Positions 44,313 to 52,113 of a stretch of 64,000 bases of DNA are shown piece by piece. The DNA is taken from assembly GCF_014837145.1 (NCBI RefSeq), contig NZ_JACYFS010000005.1:124001-188000 (forward strand). Reading direction: 5' to 3'. Under the pieces are notes generated by a model. It did no database searches and had not been told where the DNA came from. It saw only the letters and a program-made list of their open reading frames with translations. The stretch's first letter is position 1. Each line of letters begins with the position of its first letter. This DNA comes from Chryseobacterium caseinilyticum. Its GTDB lineage: Bacteria; Bacteroidota; Bacteroidia; Flavobacteriales; Weeksellaceae. Both the position numbers and the translations under genes were made by a program.

Positions 44313-45179
44313 TTAATATCCGAAAACATCATTAAAAGTGAACGTTTCATCCAGACGGACACCCTTTTCAGTCATTTTTAGACTTGCCAGTTCATGGTGC
44401 GCATCATGTTCAAAGAACAGTAAGTAATCATTGTCTACACACTGTTTTAAAAACTTTGCTTTCTCTTCAACAGTTAATAAAGGTCTTGTGTCATATCCCA
44501 TCACATACACCTGTGGAATATGTCCTGTAGTCGGAATTAAATCAGCTGCAAAAACAATTGTTTTTTCCTGATACTGAATCACCGGAAGCATTTGCTTTTC
44601 TGTATGACCGTCTACAAAAATAACATCCATCTTTAGATCCGGAGCAAAGCCATAATTTCCGGTTGCCGGGAGCGGTAAAAAGTTCAGCTGTCCGCTTTCC
44701 TGAATGGGAAGAATATTTTCCTTTAAAAAACTTGCTTTTTCTCTCGGGTTGGGTTCAGTTGCCCATTGCCAGTGATTTTCATTGGTCCAGAACTGGGCAT
44801 TTTTAAATGCCGGTTTGTAACCTGATTTGTCATCATTCCATTCAATCGCGCCACCGCAGTGATCAAAATGAAGATGGGTAAGAAAAACATCTGTAATATC
44901 TTCTTTTACAAAACCATATTTTTTTAAGTTTTTATCTAAAGTATCATCACCCCAAAGCGAGTAGTGTCCGAAAAATTTATCATCCTGTTTATTTCCGAGA
45001 CCGCAATCAATTAAAATTAATTTTTTGCCGTCTTCCACAAGCAGAGATCTTGTGCCGAGTTCAATTAAATTTCTTTCGTCTGCCGGATTTGTTTTTTCCC
45101 ACAGACTCTTCGGGACGACCCCAAACATCGCTCCGCCGTCGAGCTTAAATTTTCCGCATTGGATTGGATATAGTTTCAT
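44313..45179 (-). CDS. MBL-fold metallo-hydrolase
   Basis: 288 residues of the metallo-beta-lactamase fold. The metal-binding HLHFDH is at 102-107 and later histidine and aspartate ligands are seen in IFVDGHTEK and AADLIPTTGHIPQ, with FFEHDAHHE near the end. The binuclear zinc-type site is complete. Substrates in this large family cannot be told from sequence; this subgroup resembles quorum-quenching lactonases and related enzymes by its overall length only. There is no signal peptide, so it is cytoplasmic. It lies 9 bp before coaE, downstream of ruvB on the same strand. Confidence 0.88.
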   Translation of the reverse strand: MKLYPIQCGKFKLDGGAMFGVVPKSLWEKTNPADERNLIELGTRSLLVEDGKKLILIDCGLGNKQDDKFFGHYSLWGDDTLDKNLKKYGFVKEDITDVFLTHLHFDHCGGAIEWNDDKSGYKPAFKNAQFWTNENHWQWATEPNPREKASFLKENILPIQESGQLNFLPLPATGNYGFAPDLKMDVIFVDGHTEKQMLPVIQYQEKTIVFAADLIPTTGHIPQVYVMGYDTRPLLTVEEKAKFLKQCVDNDYLLFFEHDAHHELASLKMTEKGVRLDETFTFNDVFGY

Positions 45180-45259
45180 ATTTGTTTATTATTTTACGTT
45201 ATTTATTTTATGTTATGGTGCAATTTCGGTAACCTGAAAAAGATGAAATCATTTTTTCT

Positions 45260-46282
45260 TCAAAAAAGTTCCCCGGGATTTCTCGGCACAGCAATATTCA
45301 AATGTTTATAAGCCTTTTCCGTCACTTCTCTACCCCGCGGAGTTCTGATAATGAAACCTTCCTGAATTAAAAACGGTTCATAAACTTCCTCTAAAGTTTC
45401 CGGATTTTCTGCAATGGAAGTTGCCAAAGCTGAAATTCCGACAGGCTTACCTCTGAAATTTTCAATCATCACGCGCATGATTTTGTTGTCCATTTCATCT
45501 AAACCAAATTCGTCAACATTAAGAGAATTCAGAGCATATTTTGTAATTTCAATTTCAATCTCACCGTCACCTTTTATCTCAGCAAAATCACGCACTCTCC
45601 GTAACAGAGCATTGGCTATCCTTGGTGTTCCACGGCTTCTTCTCGCAATCTCAATCGCAGCATCCTCATAAATTTTCACGCCCAAAACCCTGGCGCTTCT
45701 GATAATAATCATCGACAGGAGTTCAATCGTGTAATATTCCAGTCTGCTTTGAATTCCAAATCTTGCCAACATGGGCTTTGTCAGCATTCCGCTTCTCGTC
45801 GTTGCCCCAACTAAAGTGAAAGGATTTAAACCAATCTGAACACTTCTCGCATTCGGGCCGGTTTCCAGCATGATGTCGATTTTATAATCTTCCATTGCAG
45901 AATACAGATATTCTTCAACAACAGGAGAAAGCCTGTGAATTTCATCGATGAAAAGCACATCATTTTCCTCAAGATTGGTCAGCAGTCCGGCTAAACTTCC
46001 GGGCTTATCCAAAACAGGCCCTGATGTAATTTTGCAGCCAACTCCCAGTTCATTGGCAATAATATTGGCTAAAGTAGTTTTTCCCAGGCCGGGCGGACCG
46101 TGCAGCAGTACATGATCGAGCGCACCGCCACGTCTTTTGGCAGCGCTGACGAAAACTTCAAGATTCTCCAGTGTTTTTCGCTGTCCGGCGAAATCCTTAA
46201 AGCTCTGCGGACGGATTTGCTCTTCCTGCATCAGCTCTTCGTTGGAGTAATTGTCTTTATCTGGATGTAAAAAATCGGGCAT
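45260..46282 (-). CDS. ruvB: Holliday junction branch migration helicase RuvB
   Basis: 340 residues from the ATG at 46282, the usual RuvB length; the open frame extends upstream to 46465 without homology, and a promoter lies between. RuvB forms hexameric rings that drive branch migration with RuvA. The N terminus ([13 protein letters not shown]) is standard. Walker A is GPPGLGKT, Walker [11 protein letters not shown] and the sensor region [13 protein letters not shown]. The C-terminal winged-helix domain has [14 protein letters not shown]. The gene is divergent from hutI. Confidence 0.96.
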   Translation of the reverse strand: MPDFLHPDKDNYSNEELMQEEQIRPQSFKDFAGQRKTLENLEVFVSAAKRRGGALDHVLLHGPPGLGKTTLANIIANELGVGCKITSGPVLDKPGSLAGLLTNLEENDVLFIDEIHRLSPVVEEYLYSAMEDYKIDIMLETGPNARSVQIGLNPFTLVGATTRSGMLTKPMLARFGIQSRLEYYTIELLSMIIIRSARVLGVKIYEDAAIEIARRSRGTPRIANALLRRVRDFAEIKGDGEIEIEITKYALNSLNVDEFGLDEMDNKIMRVMIENFRGKPVGISALATSIAENPETLEEVYEPFLIQEGFIIRTPRGREVTEKAYKHLNIAVPRNPGELF

Positions 46283-46302
46283 TAATTCAGTTTCATTTAC
46301 CG

Positions 46303-46331
46303 TAAAGATAATAAATTTAGGTTTAGGCAAA
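46303..46331 (-). promoter_or_regulatory. ruvB: Promoter of ruvB
   Basis: On the minus strand TTTG (46328-46331), a 17-bp spacer and TATCTTTA (46303-46310). The ruvB ATG at 46282 is about 20 bp downstream, which supports that start. Confidence 0.65.
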
Positions 46332-46482
46332 GGTTGAGACTGAGATAAATTTACGACAATGTGAAAGATTGGAAGACGTGCCGTATATCGGTTACTGAAT
46401 TGATATATTTTAAGTATTTTTGAAATAGAAAATTGCAGCGTTGTACTTTTTAGGCTCAACCTCAACCTTAACCTAATTTTTA

Positions 46483-47709
46483 ATGAAACTATTTGGTCCC
46501 TTCAGGCAGGTTGTCACACTTGCCAATCTTCCGTTAAGAGGAAAACTTTCAGACGCACAACTCGAAATTATTGTTGATGGCGGAATTTTAATTCAGAATG
46601 GTAAAATCCTGCAAACCGGAAATTTCGAAACGCTAAAAACTGAAAATCAAAATATAGAAATTGAAAACATTGAAGGAGATCAAATTGTTCTTCCAGCCTT
46701 CGTGGATTCTCATACGCACATCTGCTTTGGCGGAAACCGTGCGAATGATTTTGCCATGCGTAATGCGGGAAAAACATATCTGGAAATCGCTGAAAGTGGA
46801 GGTGGAATCTGGAGTTCCGTTCAGCATACAAGAAAAGCATCAGAAGACGAATTGCTCAAAACACTTTTAGAAAGAATTGATTTTTTAATTTCTTTGGGAA
46901 TTACAACAATTGAAGTAAAAAGTGGCTACGGTTTAGACGTAGAAAACGAACTTAAGATGCTTCGCATCATCAAAAAGGCACAGGAACATACAAAGGCAAC
47001 TTTAGTTCCGACCTGTCTTTCGGCACATTTAAAACCAAGAGATTTTGAGGGAACAAACGAAGAATATTTAAATTATATTTTAACAGAAATTTTACCAAAA
47101 GTAAAAGAAGAAAATCTGGCAAAGCGCGTTGATATTTTCATTGAAAAATCTGCCTTCCAGCCGGTAGAGAGCAAAGAATTCTTACTTAAAACTAAAGATT
47201 TAGGTTTTGAAATTACAGTTCATGCAGACCAGTTCACTCCTGGAAGTTCAAGAATCGCTGTAGAAGTCGGAGCGAAATCTGCTGATCATCTGGAAGCAAC
47301 AATTGATGAGGATATTGAGTTTTTAGCTAACTCAAATACAGTTGCGACAGCATTGCCAGGTGCAAGTTTAGGTTTAGGTGAAAAATTTACTCCGGCAAGA
47401 AAACTGCTGGATGCAGGAGCCATCGTTGCCATTGCAAGCGACTGGAATCCGGGGTCAGCGCCGATGGGAAATCTGATTACACAAGCATCCATTTTAGCCA
47501 CATTTGAAAAACTGACCACCGCGGAAGTTTTGTCAGGAATGACTTTCCGTTCAGCTTTTGCATTAGGTTTGGAAGACAGAGGAATATTAAAAGAAGGTTT
47601 AAAAGCAGATTTTGTTACTTTCAAAACAGATAATTTCCAGAATGTGCTTTACAGTCAGGGAAGTCTGAAGGCAGAAAATGTTTTTATTGATGGAGAAAAA
47701 ATACAATAA
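46483..47709 (+). CDS. hutI: Imidazolonepropionase
   Basis: 408 residues. HutI hydrolyses 4-imidazolone-5-propanoate to formiminoglutamate in histidine degradation. The amidohydrolase metal site has His76 and His78 ([17 protein letters not shown]) and the later [18 protein letters not shown]. The C-terminal active-site aspartate lies in [14 protein letters not shown]. It is the first gene of a block that ends with hutG; hutH and hutU are not in this window. The following DUF695 gene starts one base after its stop, so co-transcription is expected. Confidence 0.96.
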   Translation: MKLFGPFRQVVTLANLPLRGKLSDAQLEIIVDGGILIQNGKILQTGNFETLKTENQNIEIENIEGDQIVLPAFVDSHTHICFGGNRANDFAMRNAGKTYLEIAESGGGIWSSVQHTRKASEDELLKTLLERIDFLISLGITTIEVKSGYGLDVENELKMLRIIKKAQEHTKATLVPTCLSAHLKPRDFEGTNEEYLNYILTEILPKVKEENLAKRVDIFIEKSAFQPVESKEFLLKTKDLGFEITVHADQFTPGSSRIAVEVGAKSADHLEATIDEDIEFLANSNTVATALPGASLGLGEKFTPARKLLDAGAIVAIASDWNPGSAPMGNLITQASILATFEKLTTAEVLSGMTFRSAFALGLEDRGILKEGLKADFVTFKTDNFQNVLYSQGSLKAENVFIDGEKIQ

Positions 47710-47710
47710 T

Positions 47711-48817
47711 ATGGGAATTTTCAATAAAGTTTTCGGAAAGAAAGAAGAAAAAAGGGAAGTGGAAATCAAAACCTATAAAGATTTCTGGGATTGGTTTTTA
47801 ACGGAAGAAAAAGAGTTTTATGAAGTCATTAAAAATCATAAAAACATTGAGACTGATTTTTTTGATATCATTTCACCCAAGCTGAAGCAACTTAATGAAG
47901 GCTACTATTTCCTGTGCGGGATGAGCGACGATGCTGTAGCCGAACTCATCATTACAGCGGACGGAGATGTTAAAAATATCGTTTTTGCTGAAGAAATCAT
48001 TGCCGAGGCTCCAAAATCTGAGCGCTGGAAATTCACAGCCTTGAAACCTGAAATGAACCTTGACCACGGAATAAAAATGGATGGCAAAGACTTTTCGCAG
48101 GATAATATTTTCTTCTATTCCAACGAAATCGAAGGTTATCCGGATGAAATCGATGTGACTTTTGTCTACGAAGGTCTTACTGAAGAAAACAAAAACGACT
48201 GCGTAACCGGAGTCTGCATTTTTCTGGATAATTTTCTGGGCGAACTTAATTTTGCAACGCAGATCGATACATTTAATGTTGTCGGTACAGATGAGGCAGA
48301 AGCTGAGCTTGTTCCTGTTTCCAAATTAAGAGATTTTTTATCGTGGAGGGAAAGAGAATTTATTGAGAAATATAAGGATCTGAAAGATATGGGTGACGAA
48401 GACGCTTACTCTATTTTAGAAGCTGTTCTGAATAACGGATTACCTCTGATTGCGACAGTCAATACAACTGCGCTGAACTACGAAGCCAAAGCATCCTATC
48501 CATGGATTTCTGCATTGAAAATTGAATACAACGGAAACGAAAACAACGGGCTTCCTGAGAGCGGTGATTATGCAAAATTAGACAGTATCGAAGAAAACGC
48601 TTATCAAAATCTGAAAACAGGAGGCGGAAGTGTTTATATAGGGAGGGAAAGCGCCAATAATGTAAGAGAGATTTATTTTGCAAGCAAAGATTTCAGAAAG
48701 CCGTCAAAGGTTTTGCAGAACATTATCAAAAATCATCCTGAATATAAAATGTCACTTGAAATTTACAAGGATAAATACTGGCAGAGTTTTGAACGTTATA
48801 ACGTAAATCAAAATTAA
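47711..48817 (+). CDS. DUF695-domain protein of unknown function between hutI and hutG
   Basis: 368 residues from the ATG at 47711, one base after the hutI stop. It has no signal or membrane segment and is acidic. The N-terminal half (TYKDFWDWFLTEEKEFYEVI, FLCGMSDDAVAELIITADG) and the part around residues 140-200 (DVTFVYEGL, VCIFLDNFLGELNF) look like the DUF695 fold; the C-terminal third (WISALKIEYNGNENNGLPESG, GRESANNVREIYF) is a second module. The assignment is from memory of the layout. A role in histidine use cannot be claimed; its place in the operon is the only hint. A hutG 5' fragment begins 6 bp after its stop. Confidence 0.8.
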   Translation: MGIFNKVFGKKEEKREVEIKTYKDFWDWFLTEEKEFYEVIKNHKNIETDFFDIISPKLKQLNEGYYFLCGMSDDAVAELIITADGDVKNIVFAEEIIAEAPKSERWKFTALKPEMNLDHGIKMDGKDFSQDNIFFYSNEIEGYPDEIDVTFVYEGLTEENKNDCVTGVCIFLDNFLGELNFATQIDTFNVVGTDEAEAELVPVSKLRDFLSWREREFIEKYKDLKDMGDEDAYSILEAVLNNGLPLIATVNTTALNYEAKASYPWISALKIEYNGNENNGLPESGDYAKLDSIEENAYQNLKTGGGSVYIGRESANNVREIYFASKDFRKPSKVLQNIIKNHPEYKMSLEIYKDKYWQSFERYNVNQN

Positions 48818-48823
48818 ATTGAA

Positions 48824-48979
48824 ATGATTTGGCAGGGAAGAAATGATGATGAGGAATTACTGCATCACAGAATATTTCAAAGAGTAAAAGAAGAAAAAAA
48901 CTACGATTCTGTTTCAACTAACTACTTCGTTTTTCATGGTTTTACTACTCATAACGTTTATAGAAGAAATAGAGGTTAA
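48824..48979 (+). pseudogene. hutG: Truncated 5' end of hutG (duplicate fragment)
   Basis: 51 codons aligned without gaps to the start of the intact hutG at 49437; the first 33 codons (99 bp) differ at three bases by eye, and the following codons diverge before a TAA at 48977-48979. It begins 6 bp after the DUF695 stop, the position expected for the original operon gene, so this is probably the native start of hutG, and the intact copy lies 613 bp downstream. A short peptide might still be made. Confidence 0.85.
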
Positions 48980-49024
48980 TTAAGATGAGAAATATTTTAT
49001 GTTGATAAAAAAAATAGATTAAAA

Positions 49025-49420
49025 ATGAAAAAGATAAGTGAAATAAAATCAAAGTATTTGTCTTTAGGTATTGAGGAAAAACATGTTCTTTATGCATTTG
49101 AAGCCGTAAAAGCTGGAAAAAAAAGGGATGTTATTATAAATAACTTAACCTCTGATGTGAGAAATGTTGATTCTGATTTAGCTAACAACATGATAGATGA
49201 GATGTTTTCTGCAAATGGAGGTGAGTTCAAGTACGAAAATAGAAACGGATATCTTTATTCCGTTTTTTACGGTGTTGCATTTAGTGCATTACTTTTAGTT
49301 ACTTTGGGTATGGGACGAAATAGTAGTCTTCAATTGAAATTTGGTTTGGCATCCACTTTATTTCTAGGACTATTTTTGAAAACAATAATTCCTGCTTTGA
49401 GAGGGAAGTTTAGAGAATAG
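49025..49420 (+). CDS. Small two-helix membrane protein inserted in the hut block
   Basis: 131 residues. The N-terminal 70 residues are soluble and helical (ISEIKSKYLSLGIEEKHVLYAF, SDLANNMIDEMF). Two membrane segments lie near 78-95 (YSVFYGVAFSALLLVTLG) and 105-122 (KFGLASTLFLGLFLKTII). A basic tail (RGKFRE) ends it. I recognise no family. The gene sits between the truncated and intact hutG copies and is the only gene in that roughly 0.6-kb segment, so it is the likely cargo of an insertion. A start at 49025 is supported by an A-rich leader. Composition is not clearly different from the surroundings. Confidence 0.78.
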   Translation: MKKISEIKSKYLSLGIEEKHVLYAFEAVKAGKKRDVIINNLTSDVRNVDSDLANNMIDEMFSANGGEFKYENRNGYLYSVFYGVAFSALLLVTLGMGRNSSLQLKFGLASTLFLGLFLKTIIPALRGKFRE

Positions 49421-49436
49421 ATTTAAAACAGTTATC

Positions 49437-50351
49437 ATGATTTGGCAGGGAAGAAATGATGGTGATGAATTATTGCATCACAGAATATTTCAAAGAGTAA
49501 AAGAAGAAAAAAACTACGATTCTGTTTCAACTAACGATTTCGTTTTACATGGATTTGCCGTAGACGAGGGTGTTCGCAGAAATAAAGGAAGACAGGGTGC
49601 TAAAGATGCACCGGATGTTATCCGGAAAAATATGTCTAATTTTCCGGTAATCCGTCCGGATTTTTCACTGCTTGATTTTGGGAATGTTACCTGTGAAGAT
49701 GGCGATCTGGAAAATACACAGAATCAGCTGGCGAAAAATGTTTCCAAAGTTTTATTGAAAGGTGGAAAGTCTCTAGTTGTTGGTGGTGGCCATGAAGTTA
49801 CTTTCGCCCATTATCGTGGTGTGAGAACAGCTTTTCAGGAACAGAAAATAGGAATTATTAATTTTGATGCCCATTTTGACAACAGGCAGCCCGAAAATGG
49901 AGTAGGAGCCAGCTCTGGAACAGGTTTTTGGCAGATTGCTCAGGAAGGTGAAATCAATTCTCTGCATATCGGAATTCAGAAAAATTCAAATACTTTAAAA
50001 CTGTTTGATACGGCACATCAGTTCGGGATGAAATATATTCTGGCAGACGAATTATTTTTTGAAAATCTACCGTCGGTATACGAAAGAGTAAGCGAACTCA
50101 TTGATGATGTGGACGTTTTGTATGTAACAATCTGTATGGATGTTTTCAATGCTTCAATTGCGCCCGGAGTTTCTGCTGCTGCCTACAATGGAATTTTTGC
50201 AGACGCAGCGTTTATGAAAATCTACAGACATATTCTCAAAAATAAAAAACTGTTGGCACTGGATATTGCAGAAGTAAATCCGCATTTTGATATTCAGGAG
50301 CGTACAGCGAGACTGGCGGCGAGTCTGGCGAATGAGTGGTTTATGATTTAA
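49437..50351 (+). CDS. hutG: Formimidoylglutamase
   Basis: 304 residues of the arginase/agmatinase/formiminoglutamase family; it splits formiminoglutamate to glutamate and formamide. Binuclear manganese ligands are visible: His119 in GGGHE, and Asp144, His146 and Asp148 in FDAHFD. The last pair is in CMDVFNASIAPG; Asp235 is present but the usual first aspartate of the DxD pair is Cys233, which is worth checking against homologues. The gene is intact, and the segment upstream holds a duplicate of its own 5' end. It has no native leader from the operon and is probably served by the transcript running through the inserted gene. Confidence 0.93.
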   Translation: MIWQGRNDGDELLHHRIFQRVKEEKNYDSVSTNDFVLHGFAVDEGVRRNKGRQGAKDAPDVIRKNMSNFPVIRPDFSLLDFGNVTCEDGDLENTQNQLAKNVSKVLLKGGKSLVVGGGHEVTFAHYRGVRTAFQEQKIGIINFDAHFDNRQPENGVGASSGTGFWQIAQEGEINSLHIGIQKNSNTLKLFDTAHQFGMKYILADELFFENLPSVYERVSELIDDVDVLYVTICMDVFNASIAPGVSAAAYNGIFADAAFMKIYRHILKNKKLLALDIAEVNPHFDIQERTARLAASLANEWFMI

Positions 50352-50514
50352 GGATCGATGATCTTTCAGATTTGGCAAATGATTCAGTTTTTTACATTAA
50401 TAAATCTGCCTGAACTTTTAAATCTGCGGAAGATATATTTTAATTAAACTTAAATTTTTCTTCTTTATAATAAATCAATTTCATAGAATTTATCATTAAT
50501 TTAAAACGGTATAA

Positions 50515-50577
50515 GGAACAACATTTGTTGCCTTAAAAATGCTTTATCCAAAAGCAGAAGATTCTGAACCGAATCTT
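50515..50577 (+). promoter_or_regulatory. Three short hairpins before the aldehyde dehydrogenase gene
   Basis: AACAA/TTGTT near 50515-50532, TGCTTT/AAAGCA at 50540-50556 and AAGATTC/GAATCTT at 50558-50577 lie in series within 65 bp of the ATG at 50596. They may be a structured leader or a weak terminator of hutG. The remaining 160 bp of this gap shows nothing else clear. Confidence 0.35.
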
Positions 50578-50595
50578 TAAAAATGGAAATCTAAC

Positions 50596-51888
50596 ATGGA
50601 AAATTTAATAGAAAACAAGCTTTTAAAAGCTGACAACGCTTTTCAGAAATGGAAAAATGTTCCGTTTGAAGAAAAGCAGAAACTTATTGCAAAAGCTGCA
50701 GAAATTTTTAAAACCAAAGCAGAAATATTTGGTGAAATCATAACCGGTGAAATGAATAAGCCCATTTCGCAATCCATTGCAGAAGTTGAAAAATGTGCTC
50801 TGATGATGAATTATTATGCAGAAGCAGAAAATATATTAAGTCCGGAAAAAATTGATTCCGAATACAGTATTTCAGAAGTAAAGTACATTCCCAAAGGTGT
50901 AATTCTCGGTGTGATGCCGTGGAATTTTCCATTCTGGCAGGTTCTAAGATTTGCAACACCGGCAATTTTGGCTGGAAATACAGTGGTTTTAAAACACGCA
51001 TCCATCTGTTTCGGTAGTGGAAATGCTATTGAAGAAGTTTTTGCAGAAGCCGGTTTTCCGGAAGGTGTTTTCCAGAATCTTGAAATTGGGCATAGAGAAG
51101 TTCAGGAAGTTTTGGAACATAAAGCAATTCAAGGTGTAAGTCTTACCGGAAGCGAAAAAGCCGGAGCAGAAGTAGCTGCCATCGCCGGAAAAAATATTAA
51201 AAAATCTTTATTGGAATTAGGTGGAAGCGATGCTTTCATCGTCTTGGATGATGCTGATCTTGATGAAGCTGCAAAAGTTGGTGCTTTGGCAAGACTTCAA
51301 AATTGCGGACAAACCTGTGTGGCGGCAAAAAGATTTATTATTCTGAGAGATATTGAATTCGATTTCCTCCCGAAATTTATTGAAGAATATAAAAAATACG
51401 TTCCGGCTAATCCTAAACTGAAAGAGACAAAATTAGGTGGAATGGCAAGACCTGATCTGGCAGATGATCTGGAAAAACAATATCAGAAAGCTCTGGATCA
51501 TGGTGCAGAAGCGATTATTCCATTAGAAAGAATTTCTGAAAATGAATTTAATCCAGGGCTGATAAGAGTGGAAGAAGGAAATCCAATTTTGCAGGAAGAA
51601 TTATTTGGACCTTTGGGAATGATCATGATTGCGGAAAATGATGATGAAGCCTTAGAGATGGCCAATAATATTCCGTTTGGTTTGTCTAATTCAGTCTGGA
51701 CAAATAATAAAGAACGACAGCAGTTTTTTATTGACGAATTGGAATCCGGAACTGTGAATATTAACAGAATGACGAGTTCAGATCCGCGTTTTCCATTTGG
51801 AGGAACTAAAACTTCCGGTTATGGGACTGAGCTTTCTTTACATGCTTTGAAAGAATTTGTAAATATCAAAACCATCATTGGAAAGTAG
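50596..51888 (+). CDS. NAD(P)-dependent aldehyde dehydrogenase (succinate semialdehyde dehydrogenase-like)
   Basis: 430 residues. The Rossmann region has VMPWNFPFWQVLRFATPAILAGN; the catalytic glutamate is Glu207 (LLELGGSDAF) and the catalytic cysteine is Cys241 (NCGQTCVAAKRF). The C terminus has FGGTKTSGYGTELS. The length is shorter than most ALDHs because the N-terminal region is reduced, as in the GabD1-like or Sad-like group of short succinate semialdehyde dehydrogenases. It converts an aldehyde to the acid; succinate semialdehyde is the best guess from family. It is preceded by a 244-bp gap with hairpins and shares no obvious operon. Confidence 0.9.
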   Translation: MENLIENKLLKADNAFQKWKNVPFEEKQKLIAKAAEIFKTKAEIFGEIITGEMNKPISQSIAEVEKCALMMNYYAEAENILSPEKIDSEYSISEVKYIPKGVILGVMPWNFPFWQVLRFATPAILAGNTVVLKHASICFGSGNAIEEVFAEAGFPEGVFQNLEIGHREVQEVLEHKAIQGVSLTGSEKAGAEVAAIAGKNIKKSLLELGGSDAFIVLDDADLDEAAKVGALARLQNCGQTCVAAKRFIILRDIEFDFLPKFIEEYKKYVPANPKLKETKLGGMARPDLADDLEKQYQKALDHGAEAIIPLERISENEFNPGLIRVEEGNPILQEELFGPLGMIMIAENDDEALEMANNIPFGLSNSVWTNNKERQQFFIDELESGTVNINRMTSSDPRFPFGGTKTSGYGTELSLHALKEFVNIKTIIGK

Positions 51889-52067
51889 ATCTCACAATTT
51901 AAAATTTAAACCGTTAATATTTGTAAGCTGACATTATTGGTTAAGAATCAATGAAAATTGTTTAAGCGCTCCGCTTAATGATTTACCTTGGTAACTTGCT
52001 AGATCTGCATCAAAATTTCTTAACAACTTACTGCTCTTAACGGTTCAAAAATTTAGTCATAAAAATC

Positions 52068-52098
52068 AAAATCTCCCGAAACTATCGGGAGATTTTTT
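52068..52098. terminator. Bidirectional terminator between the aldehyde dehydrogenase and the efflux operon
   Basis: AAAATCTCCCGA pairs with TCGGGAGATTTT around a 5-base loop, with A and T tracts on both sides. Confidence 0.9.
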
Positions 52099-52113
52099 AG
52101 GTTAAAAAATGAA

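Noticed and set aside
46433..46480. Tandem AACCT units before hutI
   Set aside because: The units (CTCAACCTCAACCTTAACC) are too short and irregular to call a functional repeat.
51964..51980. Hairpin TTAAGCG/CGCTTAA after the aldehyde dehydrogenase
   Set aside because: It has no following T run, and a better bidirectional terminator lies at 52068-52098.
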